Origin: Ktedonobacteraceae bacterium
GTDB lineage: Bacteria; Chloroflexota; Ktedonobacteria; Ktedonobacterales; Ktedonobacteraceae
Assembly (NCBI GenBank): GCA_035653615.1
Contig: DASRBN010000042.1
Coordinates: forward strand, 186,001-250,000
Length of the DNA: 64,000 bases
Reading direction: 5' to 3'
In this document: in pieces, positions 18,438-27,493 of the stretch
Numbering within the stretch: position 1 is the stretch's first letter
Layout: each line of letters opens with the position of its first letter
The notes under the pieces: generated by a model
Databases searched by the model: none
Told to the model about the DNA's origin: nothing
The model's input: the letters and a program-made list of their open reading frames with translations, nothing else
Made by a program: the position numbers and the translations under genes

Positions 18438-19916
18438 ATGGAACGGTTACATGACGCCTGTGGCATAGTAGGTATCTACCTGCAGGAACATGACGAGCAC
18501 ATCGATGTGCGGAACTATCTGGCATTAGCTCTCACATCTTTGCAGCATCGTGGTCAGGAGAGCGCGGGCATCGCCGTCTATGATGGAGACGGCAAGATAG
18601 CCACCAGGGTTGGCATGGGAAAAGTGCGCGAAGTCTTTGCCGATTCAGGGGCGGGACTACCCCCTACCTGCTGCGGAATCGGCCACGTGCGGTACTCTAC
18701 TACCGGCTCAAGCTGTGTTGAGAACGCAGGCCCTTTTGTGGTAGGTGAAGGACATGTCCATCCAGGCGCGATTGCTGTTGCGCATAACGGCAATCTGGTA
18801 AACGGCGATAGGTTGCGCGCGCAATTTCCATCCGGCCTCCTCAATTCGACCACCGACAGCGAGGCTATTGCCCTGTTGTTGCTATTTTCTGAGGGTGGAA
18901 CGCTGCGAGAACGCTTGATTGAGACGATTCCCTTGTTGCAGGGAGCCTATAGCCTGGTAATTCTCTCCGAGGACAAGCTCTTTGCCATGCGCGACCCCTG
19001 GGGTATGCGCCCTCTCTGCCTTGGACAAATAGGGAAGAACTGGATGGTCGCTTCCGAATCATGCGCGCTAGATCGCGTCGGAGCAGTGTTTGTAAGAGAA
19101 GTCGAGCCGGGAGAACTCATCACTATTGATCAAGACGGCCTGCATGCCGAGACCTTGCTCGCGGAACCCCGTCACGCGTTGTGCGTCTTCGAGTATATTT
19201 ACTTTTCCGATGCAACCAGCAGCTTAAATAACAGGTATGTCTACGAGGTGCGCGAGCAACTGGGCCGGGAACTGGCGAGGGAACATCCCATCGATGCTGA
19301 TCTTGTAGTGCCTGTGCCCGATTCTTCCATTCCAGCGGCGCTGGGCTATGCTGCCGCATCAAACATTCCCTACGGGCAGGCGATCATCAAAAATCGTTAC
19401 GCAGATCGCACCTTCATCAAACCAGATCAGCGGCTGCGGCAACTAGAGGTGGATTTGAAATTCAACTTCGTCAAGTCGAAGATCGCCGGGGCGCGCTTAG
19501 TGATCGTCGACGACTCAATCGTGCGCGGCAATACGATGAAGCGACTGGTAGCGGCGCTGCGGCATCAAGGAGCGAAAGAAATTCACCTGCGTTCGAGCGC
19601 TCCACCATTGCGCCATCCCTGTTACTTCGGCATAGACATACCGCGTGAGGAGGAACTGATTGCCGCCGGTCGCAGCGTGCAGGAAATCGCGGATTATATC
19701 GGAGTGGATAGCCTGGGCTACCTGAGCCTGGAAGGTCTGGGAAAAGCCTTACGCGTGGTAAAAGATGATACCAACCTTGACGATGCTGCCGCCATTGCAT
19801 CTCTGCATGCCGAGTGCTGCTATGGCTGTATGCATACTGCTGGCTGGCCGTTCGATCCTACAAAGCCACCGCTTCTAATGCCGGTACGAAACGAAAAATT
19901 GCTGAGGGTGTCATAA
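18438..19916 (+). CDS. purF: Amidophosphoribosyltransferase
   Basis: PurF catalyses the committed step, PRPP plus glutamine to phosphoribosylamine. A short propeptide (MERLHDA) precedes Cys8, the N-terminal nucleophile, in CGIVGIY. The Ntn glutaminase domain is about residues 8-230. The phosphoribosyltransferase domain carries the PRPP loop VIVDDSIVRGNTMK. Cys in ALCVFEYIYF, in RHPCYFGID and in ECCYGC correspond to the four [4Fe-4S] ligands of the Bacillus-type enzyme, so an Fe-S cluster is likely. GGGGAGGG lies 6 nt upstream. The stop overlaps the purD start by one base (TAATG). Confidence 0.95.
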   Translation: MERLHDACGIVGIYLQEHDEHIDVRNYLALALTSLQHRGQESAGIAVYDGDGKIATRVGMGKVREVFADSGAGLPPTCCGIGHVRYSTTGSSCVENAGPFVVGEGHVHPGAIAVAHNGNLVNGDRLRAQFPSGLLNSTTDSEAIALLLLFSEGGTLRERLIETIPLLQGAYSLVILSEDKLFAMRDPWGMRPLCLGQIGKNWMVASESCALDRVGAVFVREVEPGELITIDQDGLHAETLLAEPRHALCVFEYIYFSDATSSLNNRYVYEVREQLGRELAREHPIDADLVVPVPDSSIPAALGYAAASNIPYGQAIIKNRYADRTFIKPDQRLRQLEVDLKFNFVKSKIAGARLVIVDDSIVRGNTMKRLVAALRHQGAKEIHLRSSAPPLRHPCYFGIDIPREEELIAAGRSVQEIADYIGVDSLGYLSLEGLGKALRVVKDDTNLDDAAAIASLHAECCYGCMHTAGWPFDPTKPPLLMPVRNEKLLRVS

Positions 19917-21196
19917 TGCAAATACTGGTGATCGGCTCGGGCGCGCGCGAACATGCAATCGTCCGGAAACTGGCGCAGAGTCCTCGCGTCAACCAGATTT
20001 ACGCCGCTCCTGGAAATCCTGGCATGATGGCACAGGCCGAATGCATTCCTCTAGGAGTGACACAATTCACGGAACTGGCGGATTTCGCGGAACGCAAGCA
20101 CATCGACCTCACAATCGTCGGGCCAGAAGTGCCACTAGTAGAGGGTATCGCGGATTTTTTCCGCCGCCGAGGTTTGCGCATCTTCGGGCCAGGCGCCGCG
20201 GGTGCCGCACTCGAGGGCAGCAAAGCTTTCGCGAAGGAACTAATGACCACCGCCGGTATTCCAACTGCGCAGCATCGCACCTTTACCGATGCCACAGCAG
20301 CTAATGCATACCTGGAAGAGCATGGTGTTCCCGTGGTCGTCAAGGCCGATGGAAACGCTGCCGGCAAGGGAGCGATTGTTGCACTCGACATGGAAACGGC
20401 TCGTAACGCTATACAGCAAATGATGGTCGAACGTGTTTTCGGCGCGGCAGGAGATATTGTCGTGATCGAGGACTACCTGCAAGGCGATGAAATAGGCTCG
20501 ACCGCTATCTGCAACGGCACCCATTATTTGCCTCTACCCCTCAGCCAGGATCACAAACGCGCCCTGGACAACGACCAGGGCCTGAATACCGGTGGCATGG
20601 GCGTCTATACCCCTCTGCCATTTGTGAATGCAGTGACCCAAACGCAGATACAGCAGCGCATTATATCGGCCACTCTACAGGCACTACAAGAGCGTGGCAT
20701 CCACTTCTCAGGCGTTCTCTATTCAAACATCATGCTCACGCAACGCGGCCCCATGGTACTCGAACACAATACCCGTTTTGGCGACCCGGAAACGCAGGCT
20801 TTCATGATGCTGTTGCAAGACGATATAATGAAGCTCCTTGAATTCGCAGAAACGGCATTGCCTGCCACCTATCCAGAGATAGCCTGGCATAAGGGATACG
20901 CCGCCAGCCTGACATTGGCATCGCGAGGCTATCCAGGAAGGTACCCGATTGGCCTACCCATTACGGGCATCGAGGAGGCTAACCGCCTGGAACACGTGCA
21001 GGTCTTTCACGCCGGAACAGCCTTACGGGACGGACGCCTGGTAACGGCTGGAGGGCGCGTGCTGAGCGTTGCTGCTCGCGGTGAAACACTGCAAGAGGCC
21101 GCAGCAAGAGTGTACGAAGCGGCGGCGCGCATTTCATTCGAGGGTATGCATTATCGCCGCGATATTGCGCATCGTGGCTTGAAAGCAAAGGAATAG
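19916..21196 (+). CDS. purD: Phosphoribosylamine-glycine ligase (GAR synthetase)
   Basis: PurD ligates glycine to phosphoribosylamine with ATP. The protein (426 aa) begins MQILVIGSGAREHAIVRKLA, the standard PurD N-terminus. The ATP-grasp fold shows VVVKADGNAAGKGAIVA, SQDHKRALDNDQGLNTGGMG and EHNTRFGDPETQA. The ATG at 19916 overlaps the purF TAA, so an upstream in-frame ATG at 19814, inside purF, is rejected. Gene order and overlap indicate coupling with purF, which makes its unstable substrate. Confidence 0.95.
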   Translation: MQILVIGSGAREHAIVRKLAQSPRVNQIYAAPGNPGMMAQAECIPLGVTQFTELADFAERKHIDLTIVGPEVPLVEGIADFFRRRGLRIFGPGAAGAALEGSKAFAKELMTTAGIPTAQHRTFTDATAANAYLEEHGVPVVVKADGNAAGKGAIVALDMETARNAIQQMMVERVFGAAGDIVVIEDYLQGDEIGSTAICNGTHYLPLPLSQDHKRALDNDQGLNTGGMGVYTPLPFVNAVTQTQIQQRIISATLQALQERGIHFSGVLYSNIMLTQRGPMVLEHNTRFGDPETQAFMMLLQDDIMKLLEFAETALPATYPEIAWHKGYAASLTLASRGYPGRYPIGLPITGIEEANRLEHVQVFHAGTALRDGRLVTAGGRVLSVAARGETLQEAAARVYEAAARISFEGMHYRRDIAHRGLKAKE

Positions 21197-21207
21197 GAGT
21201 ACAATAC

Positions 21208-21690
21208 ATGACAGCACAAGTAATTATTATCATGGGTAGTAAGGGCGATCTTTCTCAGGCCGAAGGCGTCGCCAAGACGCTCAAAGCCCTGGAGATCAGC
21301 TACGAGATGCGCGTGTGTTCGGCGCACAAAGCAACTACGCGCCTGCTAGAGATATTGTCCGAGTATGAATCCGCCGGTCCGCTTGTCTACATCACCATTG
21401 CAGGCCGCTCAAACGCGCTCTCGGCGGTGGTCGACGCCAATACACGCTTTCCGGTAATCGCCTGCCCACCCTATAGCGACCGCTTCGGCGGCATGGACAT
21501 ACTTTCATCGTTACGGCTGCCATCAGGCATTGCCTCACCAACGATTCTGGAACCCGAAGGGGCAGCGCTCCTTGCCGCCAAAATGCTCGCGCTGTCTGAT
21601 CCTCTGCTGAGCCAGCGTATCGTCAACTACCAGCAGCAGTTTGCCGCGATTCTGGCGCAGGCCGATGAAGAGGCACGTTCTCATGGCTAA
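21208..21690 (+). CDS. purE: Class II PurE: AIR carboxylase (CO2-dependent, animal-type)
   Basis: The protein (160 aa) has the PurE fold (IIIMGSKGDLSQAE) but its signature residues are those of class II, the AIR carboxylase type of animals. SAHK replaces SAHR, AGRSNALSAVVDANT replaces the AGGAAHLPG loop, and CPPYSDRFGG and SSLRLPSG replace the class I PVQS and QMPGG segments. Class II PurE carboxylates AIR with CO2 directly, whereas class I is a mutase needing PurK and N5-CAIR. Consistent with this, no purK is found in the operon or window. SD AGGAG (21197-21201) lies in the 11-bp gap after purD. It ends 8 bp inside purN. Confidence 0.9.
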   Translation: MTAQVIIIMGSKGDLSQAEGVAKTLKALEISYEMRVCSAHKATTRLLEILSEYESAGPLVYITIAGRSNALSAVVDANTRFPVIACPPYSDRFGGMDILSSLRLPSGIASPTILEPEGAALLAAKMLALSDPLLSQRIVNYQQQFAAILAQADEEARSHG

Positions 21691-22324
21691 CAACTATGAG
21701 AACGCCAGCCTGCATCTCGGCGTACTCATCTCGGGCAGTGGCAGCAACTTGCAGGCCCTTATTGATGCGATTGAAAGCAAGGAACTACAAAACGTTGCAA
21801 TCGCATTAGTGGTGAGCAATAGAGCCGGTGCCCAGGGGCTACAACGCGCTCTCCGGCATAAGATACCCACAATCTACCTGCCCTGGAATGAGCCGCAGGA
21901 AAGTGAAGCAAAGCTCGTTGCTCTCCTGCGGTTGTTTCAGGTTGATCTGATCGTGCTGGCCGGCTGGATGCGCATCCTGAGCGCCGGCTTCCTCGCACAA
22001 TTCCCGCGGCGCGTTATCAATCTGCACCCCGCGCTCTTGCCCGACGACGGCACAGGTTCGCACTATATTACGAGCGATGGGACAACCATCCCGGTCTTCC
22101 GTGGGTTACACGCCATCCGGCAGGCCCTGGAGAGCGGTGTGACAATCACAGGAAGCACGGTTCATTACGTGACGGCAGAGGTGGATGCCGGACCCGTCAT
22201 ATGCAGGGAAGAAGTAAAGATCGAGTCGGGCGATACAGAGGAATCGCTGCATGAGCGGATAAAGAGGGTTGAGCACCGGTTGATTGTGGAGGCGGTGAGG
22301 AGATTGAGGAGCGAATTCGCTTAG
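21683..22324 (+). CDS. purN: Phosphoribosylglycinamide formyltransferase (folate-dependent GART)
   Basis: PurN formylates GAR using 10-formyl-THF. The 213-residue product starts near LGVLISGSGSNLQALIDAIE, with catalytic Asn113 and His115 in VINLHPALLP and Asp168 in AEVDAGPVI. Between NLHPALLP and GLHAIRQAL there is an insertion of about 18 residues (121-138, nt 22043-22096), where E. coli PurN has only a few. The ATG at 21683 lies inside purE, an 8-bp overlap, so translation is probably coupled. It is the last plus-strand pur gene. Confidence 0.93.
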   Translation: MANNYENASLHLGVLISGSGSNLQALIDAIESKELQNVAIALVVSNRAGAQGLQRALRHKIPTIYLPWNEPQESEAKLVALLRLFQVDLIVLAGWMRILSAGFLAQFPRRVINLHPALLPDDGTGSHYITSDGTTIPVFRGLHAIRQALESGVTITGSTVHYVTAEVDAGPVICREEVKIESGDTEESLHERIKRVEHRLIVEAVRRLRSEFA

Positions 22325-22352
22325 CGCGACCCTGGATAAGCCCTTGATATGG

Positions 22353-23030
22353 CTACCCTTTTCTCCAAACCAGCGAATAGCGCCACAACAAATGCCTTCT
22401 CACCCTCGCTCCCGGCAAAACCTTTTTACAAATCTGGCGCAACTGCGCAAGCGTGAGATAGGTATCATGCTTCCCATGTTCAGCCCAGGCTTGCCGCACT
22501 GCTTCCGACTCCCTGGTGCGCCCCGTTTTGAGGAATTTCAGCATATAATTATATGGTACGGCTATAAGAAATATGGACAAATCGAATAAACTGGCCTGAT
22601 AGAGATCAAGTACAATCAGCTTTCCACCGGGGGCAAGCGCAGTTTTCAACTTACTGAGGATGTCTTCCATAGGCAAATGGTGCAGGGTCGCGATGGAGAC
22701 GATGCAATCGAACTGTTCAGGGGCGAAATCCCATGAGAGTACATCGGCTACCTGGTAGTCGATGTTGGTGTATTGCTGCGAACGCTCCTTTGCCAGTCTA
22801 ATCATCTGCGGTGAGAGATCCAGCGCCAGTACGTGCTCGGCCTTTTGCGCCAGGAGACGCGCGAATGCTCCGCTGCCACAACCTATTTCCATTGCATTCC
22901 TGCAAGGCGATGGAACCTGGCGCAAAAGGAAATCATGATAATGGTTATTGTGATTCCAACTCTCGTCCCCTACTAACGCGAGCCGGTCAAAATCAGCCTG
23001 TATAGTGGCCATATCAACATACTCTGTCAT
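22353..23030 (-). CDS. Class I SAM-dependent methyltransferase
   Basis: The protein is about 225 aa from the ATG at 23028-23030. Motif I reads AMEIGCGSGAFARLLA, followed by LALDLSPQMIRLAKERS, DCIVSIATLHHLP and LAPGGKLIVLDLY, a methyltransferase_11/25-type arrangement. A hydrophobic stretch near residues 155-175 (FDLSIFLIAVPYNYMLKFL) may be a membrane-contacting helix. No clear SD is seen; a TTG at 23066 would add 12 residues. The substrate is unknown. It sits between the convergent purN end and purH, which is on the same strand upstream; a transcript shared with purH is possible. Confidence 0.75.
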   Translation of the reverse strand: MTEYVDMATIQADFDRLALVGDESWNHNNHYHDFLLRQVPSPCRNAMEIGCGSGAFARLLAQKAEHVLALDLSPQMIRLAKERSQQYTNIDYQVADVLSWDFAPEQFDCIVSIATLHHLPMEDILSKLKTALAPGGKLIVLDLYQASLFDLSIFLIAVPYNYMLKFLKTGRTRESEAVRQAWAEHGKHDTYLTLAQLRQICKKVLPGARVRRHLLWRYSLVWRKG

Positions 23031-23100
23031 GGCTTTAGTATGCACAATGATTATTAGCGAAGGCAAGGAACGATAGCGAAAGTACTAAGAATTAACTTAC

Positions 23101-24669
23101 CTAGTGCCGGAAGTGCCGCCTGCCCGTAAAAATCATGGCAATTGCATACCTGTTAGCCATACGAATCGCTTCATCGTCACGGATGGAACCACCTGGCTGG
23201 ATAATTGCTGTCACTCCGGCCCTGGCAGCGGTCTCGACGCCATCGGGGAATGGGAAGTAGGCATCCGATGCCAGTACCGAGCCGCGCGCGCGGTCGGCGG
23301 CTTTTTCGACCGCCAGTTGTACGCTGGCAACACGGTTCATCTGGCCCGCTCCAACGCCCACTAATACCAGCTTATGCGCTAACACGATGGCATTCGATTT
23401 GACATGCCGCACTACTTTCCAGGCAAAGAGCAGGTCCGTCAACTCTTCCAGATTTGGTTCGCGCTCGCTGACGACCTTGTATGTCAGTTCCGGCTCCCCC
23501 ACGGCATCAGGCGTTTGCAAAAGCAGACCCCCACTGACACTACGAATATCGAAGCGCCCGGACTGGAGCAACCCGGTATTGATGCTGGGTGGATCGATGG
23601 GAGTATGTGTCGCCAGCAATCGCAGATTCTTCTTCTTACGCAATATCTCAAGCGCCTCAGGTGTATAGCCCGGGGCAATGATTGCTTCATAGAACAACTG
23701 GCTGATCTCGTGCGCCGTGGCTTCATCAATGGAACGATTTGAACCAATGATGCCACCATACGCTGAAATAGGATCGCCCATATGGGCTTTTTTGTAGGCC
23801 TCCACAAGCACATCGCCGCAGGCTAATCCACAAGGGTTCGTATGCTTGATGATGGCGATTGTCGGAGCGGTGAAACTACCGGCAGCTCCCATTGCCGCAT
23901 CGAGGTCAATCAGATTGTTAAAGGAAAGCTCCTTTCCATGTAATACCTCCGCACTCGCGATAGTAGGCGTTTTAAGGGAGAAATTGGGCATCGCCCAACG
24001 ATAGAAAGCCGCCTGCTGGTGTGGATTTTCGCCGTAGCGCAAGGACTGCACCAGGTGCAGGGGCAGCGTCAGGTCTTCAGGGAATAGTCCTTCGGACTGC
24101 ACGCGAAGATGTTCAGCAATGGCGGTGTCATAGCTGGCTGTATGCTGAAATGCAACAGCGGCAAGATGGCGGCGTGTCTCAAAACTTACCTGTCCAAGCA
24201 TATGCCACTCCCGCATTACAGGAGCGTAATCTTCGGGCCGCACCAGCACAATCACGTCCTGGAAATTCTTGGCCGCGGCGCGGATCAACGAGACACCGCC
24301 GATATCAATCTGTTCTTGCGCTTCACCGAGTGTTACGCCTGGACGGGCAATGGTTTCGGCAAAAGGATAGAGATTGACCACTACTATATCAATGGGGGCT
24401 ATCTGGTATTCCTGTAACTCAGCAAAATGCGCCGGATCATCGCGGCGCGCGAGAATACCTCCAAAAATCGCGGGGTGCAGCGTCTTGACCCTTCCACCGA
24501 GTATTTCGGCAAAGCCGGTCAGTTCGCTGACTGCATGTACAGGAATCCTTTCCTCCTGCAATACACTGGCGGTTCCTCCGGTCGCGAAAATATCTATCTG
24601 ATGAGCCTGTAGCTCCTGTGCTAATTCACTGAGACCTTCACGGTTGGCAACACTGATAATTGCTCGCAT
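23101..24669 (-). CDS. purH: Bifunctional AICAR formyltransferase / IMP cyclohydrolase
   Basis: PurH does the last two steps to IMP. The 522-residue length is standard. The N-terminal MGS-like cyclohydrolase domain has FATGGTASVL, GRVKTLHPAIFGGILARRDD and VVVNLYPFAET. The C-terminal formyltransferase has QSLRYGENPHQQAAFY, IIKHTNPCG (catalytic Lys-His) and VKSNAIVLAH. AGAGGA lies 5 nt before the ATG. It is on the opposite strand from purLQMCFDEN and has its own promoter, so its expression may be tuned separately. purB was not found in this window. Confidence 0.96.
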   Translation of the reverse strand: MRAIISVANREGLSELAQELQAHQIDIFATGGTASVLQEERIPVHAVSELTGFAEILGGRVKTLHPAIFGGILARRDDPAHFAELQEYQIAPIDIVVVNLYPFAETIARPGVTLGEAQEQIDIGGVSLIRAAAKNFQDVIVLVRPEDYAPVMREWHMLGQVSFETRRHLAAVAFQHTASYDTAIAEHLRVQSEGLFPEDLTLPLHLVQSLRYGENPHQQAAFYRWAMPNFSLKTPTIASAEVLHGKELSFNNLIDLDAAMGAAGSFTAPTIAIIKHTNPCGLACGDVLVEAYKKAHMGDPISAYGGIIGSNRSIDEATAHEISQLFYEAIIAPGYTPEALEILRKKKNLRLLATHTPIDPPSINTGLLQSGRFDIRSVSGGLLLQTPDAVGEPELTYKVVSEREPNLEELTDLLFAWKVVRHVKSNAIVLAHKLVLVGVGAGQMNRVASVQLAVEKAADRARGSVLASDAYFPFPDGVETAARAGVTAIIQPGGSIRDDEAIRMANRYAIAMIFTGRRHFRH

Positions 24670-24744
24670 GTATTCCTCTTTCTACCCGGCAGGCAAGATG
24701 CACAAACCTGTTCTTTTCAATAGGCAATAACGCCTTTCCCACTC

Positions 24745-24784
24745 ATTATAAGACATGTGAGAATAGTGCCATATGTGCTATACT
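24745..24784. promoter_or_regulatory. Divergent promoters of purH and the alpha/beta hydrolase gene
   Basis: On the minus strand, ATGGCA (24772-24767), a 16-bp spacer and TATAAT (24750-24745) form a promoter for purH. On the plus strand, TGCTATACT ending at 24784 is an extended -10 for the hydrolase. The two overlap within 40 bp, so they may compete. Confidence 0.45.
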
Positions 24785-24846
24785 CCCATTGTGACTTTAT
24801 TCTCTTCAATTGACCAATGAATGATTTGTTCCTCAAGGAGGCCAGC

Positions 24847-25755
24847 ATGCTTTTTCATCCTGATGCCCCTGGTGATTGGGGCCAGATGCAGGGATCATCC
24901 ACTATCAAAGTAACCACAGAAGAGCTATCTACCTCTGATGGGTGCAAACTTTTCTTACGCAATTGGGATAGCGGGAGTAGCGAGATACTGCTGATTTTGC
25001 ACGGTCTGGGAGCACACAGCGGCTGGTTTATCGATATGGGCAATTCCCTGGCTTCACATGGTCTGACCGTTTATGCTATGGATCACCGCGGATTCGGTCG
25101 CTCTGGAGGTCTGGCAGGGCATATCGATAACTACCACATGTTCCTGGCGGATATCGCGTTCATTGTTGCCCAGATACGCAAACGCCATCCAGGAGCCAAA
25201 CTTTACATACTCGGTCATAGTATGGGCGGTATCTTCGCCACCTATTTTGCCGCACAACATCAGGATATGCTCAATGGTGTGCTTTTCCTTAATCCCTGGG
25301 TAGCTGATACCTCAAAGGTTTCCATACTGACGACGCTAGGAATTTTGCTGGGCGGCTTATTTAAGTCTAAACATTACTGGCAGGTGGCTTTCGGCACCGA
25401 CAAGATGACGACTAACCCTGAAGCTGTAAAGATGTTGAATGCGGATACCTTCTGGCGGTTAAAAGAAACATCCTCGTTTTTCTTTCAGATATTTCTCATG
25501 CGCTCAGGCATACTCGCCAAAGCAAAGCAGATAGCTATTCCCGCGCTCGTCATACAAGCCGAGAATGATAAATCGGTCGTCCCCGAAGCATCACACAAGC
25601 TTTACGAGACAATAGCCAGCAAGGACAAGGCATGGATAGCATTGCCCCACTACGAGCACGACAGCGAGTTCGAACCAGACCGTTCACTGCTGGATAATAC
25701 GATTGCTAGCTGGATCAAAGAACATGCGGCTCCTGGCACTAAAGCAACATCATAA
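24847..25755 (+). CDS. Alpha/beta hydrolase (monoacylglycerol lipase / lysophospholipase type)
   Basis: The protein has 302 aa and an alpha/beta-hydrolase fold. LLILHGLGAHSGWF is the oxyanion region, MDHRGFGRSGG is the characteristic MGL block, and GHSMGG holds the nucleophile Ser. The acid and base follow in VIQAENDKSVVP and HYEHDSEFE. The sequence resembles the serine_aminopeptidase_S33/PldB group, which act on monoacylglycerols or lysophospholipids. AAGGAGG six nt before the ATG at 24847 decides the start over an earlier ATG at 24817. There is no signal peptide. It is transcribed away from purH and converges on the SCP2 gene. Confidence 0.85.
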   Translation: MLFHPDAPGDWGQMQGSSTIKVTTEELSTSDGCKLFLRNWDSGSSEILLILHGLGAHSGWFIDMGNSLASHGLTVYAMDHRGFGRSGGLAGHIDNYHMFLADIAFIVAQIRKRHPGAKLYILGHSMGGIFATYFAAQHQDMLNGVLFLNPWVADTSKVSILTTLGILLGGLFKSKHYWQVAFGTDKMTTNPEAVKMLNADTFWRLKETSSFFFQIFLMRSGILAKAKQIAIPALVIQAENDKSVVPEASHKLYETIASKDKAWIALPHYEHDSEFEPDRSLLDNTIASWIKEHAAPGTKATS

Positions 25756-25779
25756 GCCAGGAGCTGAAATGCTGGCTTA

Positions 25780-26106
25780 TTACAGTATCTTCTGCAACCT
25801 CAGCAGATCATCCATATTACCTGTGACCTTGAGCTTGCGAGTGATATAGGCCTGGATGGGATTGACCTTGCGGTCCATAATACCGGCCAGCAAATCACTG
25901 TTGCTGATCACTTTGACATCCGGTTGAGGAAGTGTCTCCTCGGACAGCGTGGCAGTCCCATTTTCGGCGATGTTCAGGACAAAGTTGCGTTGCAAATCGG
26001 GAAAGATGAACTGCAAGGTTTTGGCAAAGCCTTGGAACGAGGCCTGAATATCAGGCTGGTCAAACCGGGCGCGGATTCGCTCTAAATACGGCACAATATC
26101 AGTCAT
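25780..26106 (-). CDS. SCP2 sterol-binding domain protein
   Basis: A 108-residue single SCP2 domain: ASFQGFAKTLQFIFPD, FVLNIAENGTATLSEE, PDVKVISNSDLLAGIMDRKVN, and the closing LKVTGNMDDLLRLQKIL. SCP2 domains bind lipids or acyl-CoA in a hydrophobic tunnel. In bacteria they stand alone or at the end of larger proteins. It lies 9 bp after the GH4 glycosidase, and its SD (TAGGAG) overlaps that gene's stop codon, so the two are co-translated. Confidence 0.8.
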   Translation of the reverse strand: MTDIVPYLERIRARFDQPDIQASFQGFAKTLQFIFPDLQRNFVLNIAENGTATLSEETLPQPDVKVISNSDLLAGIMDRKVNPIQAYITRKLKVTGNMDDLLRLQKIL

Positions 26107-26115
26107 GCTATACTC

Positions 26116-27441
26116 CTATTCTGGATTGATGAAACGCGGAAGGTAGGCTCTCTGGGTAGAAGCCATCTCATCGAACATTTGCCGGATTTCTGGCAGCGAG
26201 CAGACCGCCGCGGTAAGCGGATCAAGCATCAAAGCATGCACTGCTGCCTCGCGGTCTTCATTGAGCAAGGATTGCACCAGCAGGTCATGTATCATCATAT
26301 GCGCGCTATCTAACGCGGCAAGCTGTGTAGGCAGCCTTCCAAAGTGAACAGGTTGGATGCCATTGCGATCAATCAGGCAGGCCACTTCCACACAACCATC
26401 GTGCGGCAGATTCTCGATCAATCCGGCATTATAGACGTTGCCGTAAATCGCCTGGGGCCGGTTCAAAGCATGCCCCTCAATGATGTATGAGCCATAGTCC
26501 AGGCCGCGTTCAGTGTAAAATGCGCGTTCTCCCCGGCGCTCGCGTTCGAGGTAGTCATGCAGCCGCTCATCGTGTTCAATACGCTCGCGCGGCCACCTTA
26601 TCGCGCGCTCTCCACCGGCGATATCATGGTTCATACGAACATAGGGCTCGAGCACATCCCGGCGTTTGCGGAAATAAGGCAGGTACTCGGAAATATGCCC
26701 GCTCTGCTCGGTCGTAAATGCCCCAAACTGGCGCAACATATCGAAGCGAATGGGGTCGAGTTTGTAAATTTCTGGGTCTTCAGCTGCACGCAGCACACGT
26801 GGATAGAGGTCTTCTCCATCCATTTCCAAGGTCACAAACCAGGATAAATGGTTGATTCCGGCGCAGCGGAAGCGCATGCGCTCATATGGTACATCCGCGT
26901 ATTCGGAAAGCTCATAGGATGTGAGCAGAATGGAATGACAGAGGCCGATTACCTGCAGGGATGTAGCGCGCAGGGCAGTCAGCACGATAGAGGATAGAGG
27001 ATTGGTATAATTAATCACCAGGGCGCGCGGGCAGAGTTCCTCGATATCGCGGCAAATAGCAAGCCAGGACGGGGCGGTACGTAAATATTTAAAGATTCCG
27101 CCCGGCCCGATAGTATCGGCGATACATTGATTCACGCCGTATTTCAGGGGAATGGCAAAATCGTCGTGGATGGTCGCCAGACCACCAACTTCAATGGCAT
27201 TAATTACATAATCGCACCCTGGAAGCACGCTTCGCCGGTCGGTCGTTGCCTGCACTGTCCAGGATTTTCCCGTGAGTTTGATCAGTACTTCGGCCACTTC
27301 GTGGGTCAGTTCGAGGCGTTGGCTATCCAGGTCTACCAGGGCAAACGTACCCTCGTCCAGTCCTTCGATTGCCAGGATATCGGTAATCACTTCTTGCGCG
27401 AATGTGGCGCTTCCGGCACCAATGAGAGCCACTTTTACCAT
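26116..27441 (-). CDS. Family 4 glycoside hydrolase (alpha-galactosidase/alpha-glucosidase type, NAD and Mn dependent)
   Basis: The 441-residue protein opens with KVALIGAGSATFAQEVITDI, the NAD-binding Rossmann start of GH4 enzymes. GH4 metal-site residues are in IGLCHSI (about residue 173) and the His of AGINHLSWF (about 200). NYTNPLSSI and the ADTIGPGGIFKYLRT segment match MelA-like alpha-galactosidases. GH4 enzymes cleave by oxidation at C3 and elimination rather than by simple hydrolysis. Substrate and anomer are not certain from sequence. SD GGAG lies 7 nt upstream. No sugar transporter is adjacent. Confidence 0.85.
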   Translation of the reverse strand: MVKVALIGAGSATFAQEVITDILAIEGLDEGTFALVDLDSQRLELTHEVAEVLIKLTGKSWTVQATTDRRSVLPGCDYVINAIEVGGLATIHDDFAIPLKYGVNQCIADTIGPGGIFKYLRTAPSWLAICRDIEELCPRALVINYTNPLSSIVLTALRATSLQVIGLCHSILLTSYELSEYADVPYERMRFRCAGINHLSWFVTLEMDGEDLYPRVLRAAEDPEIYKLDPIRFDMLRQFGAFTTEQSGHISEYLPYFRKRRDVLEPYVRMNHDIAGGERAIRWPRERIEHDERLHDYLERERRGERAFYTERGLDYGSYIIEGHALNRPQAIYGNVYNAGLIENLPHDGCVEVACLIDRNGIQPVHFGRLPTQLAALDSAHMMIHDLLVQSLLNEDREAAVHALMLDPLTAAVCSLPEIRQMFDEMASTQRAYLPRFINPE

Positions 27442-27493
27442 GCGGTTTCTCCAATGTAAAGTCTGAGGTACAATCGCTCTTCATTATAAAACA

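Noticed and set aside
12500-24669. Possible purK or purS as separate genes
   Set aside because: Neither was found. PurS-like sequence is fused to PurL and class II PurE does not need PurK, so the absences are consistent rather than signs of damage.
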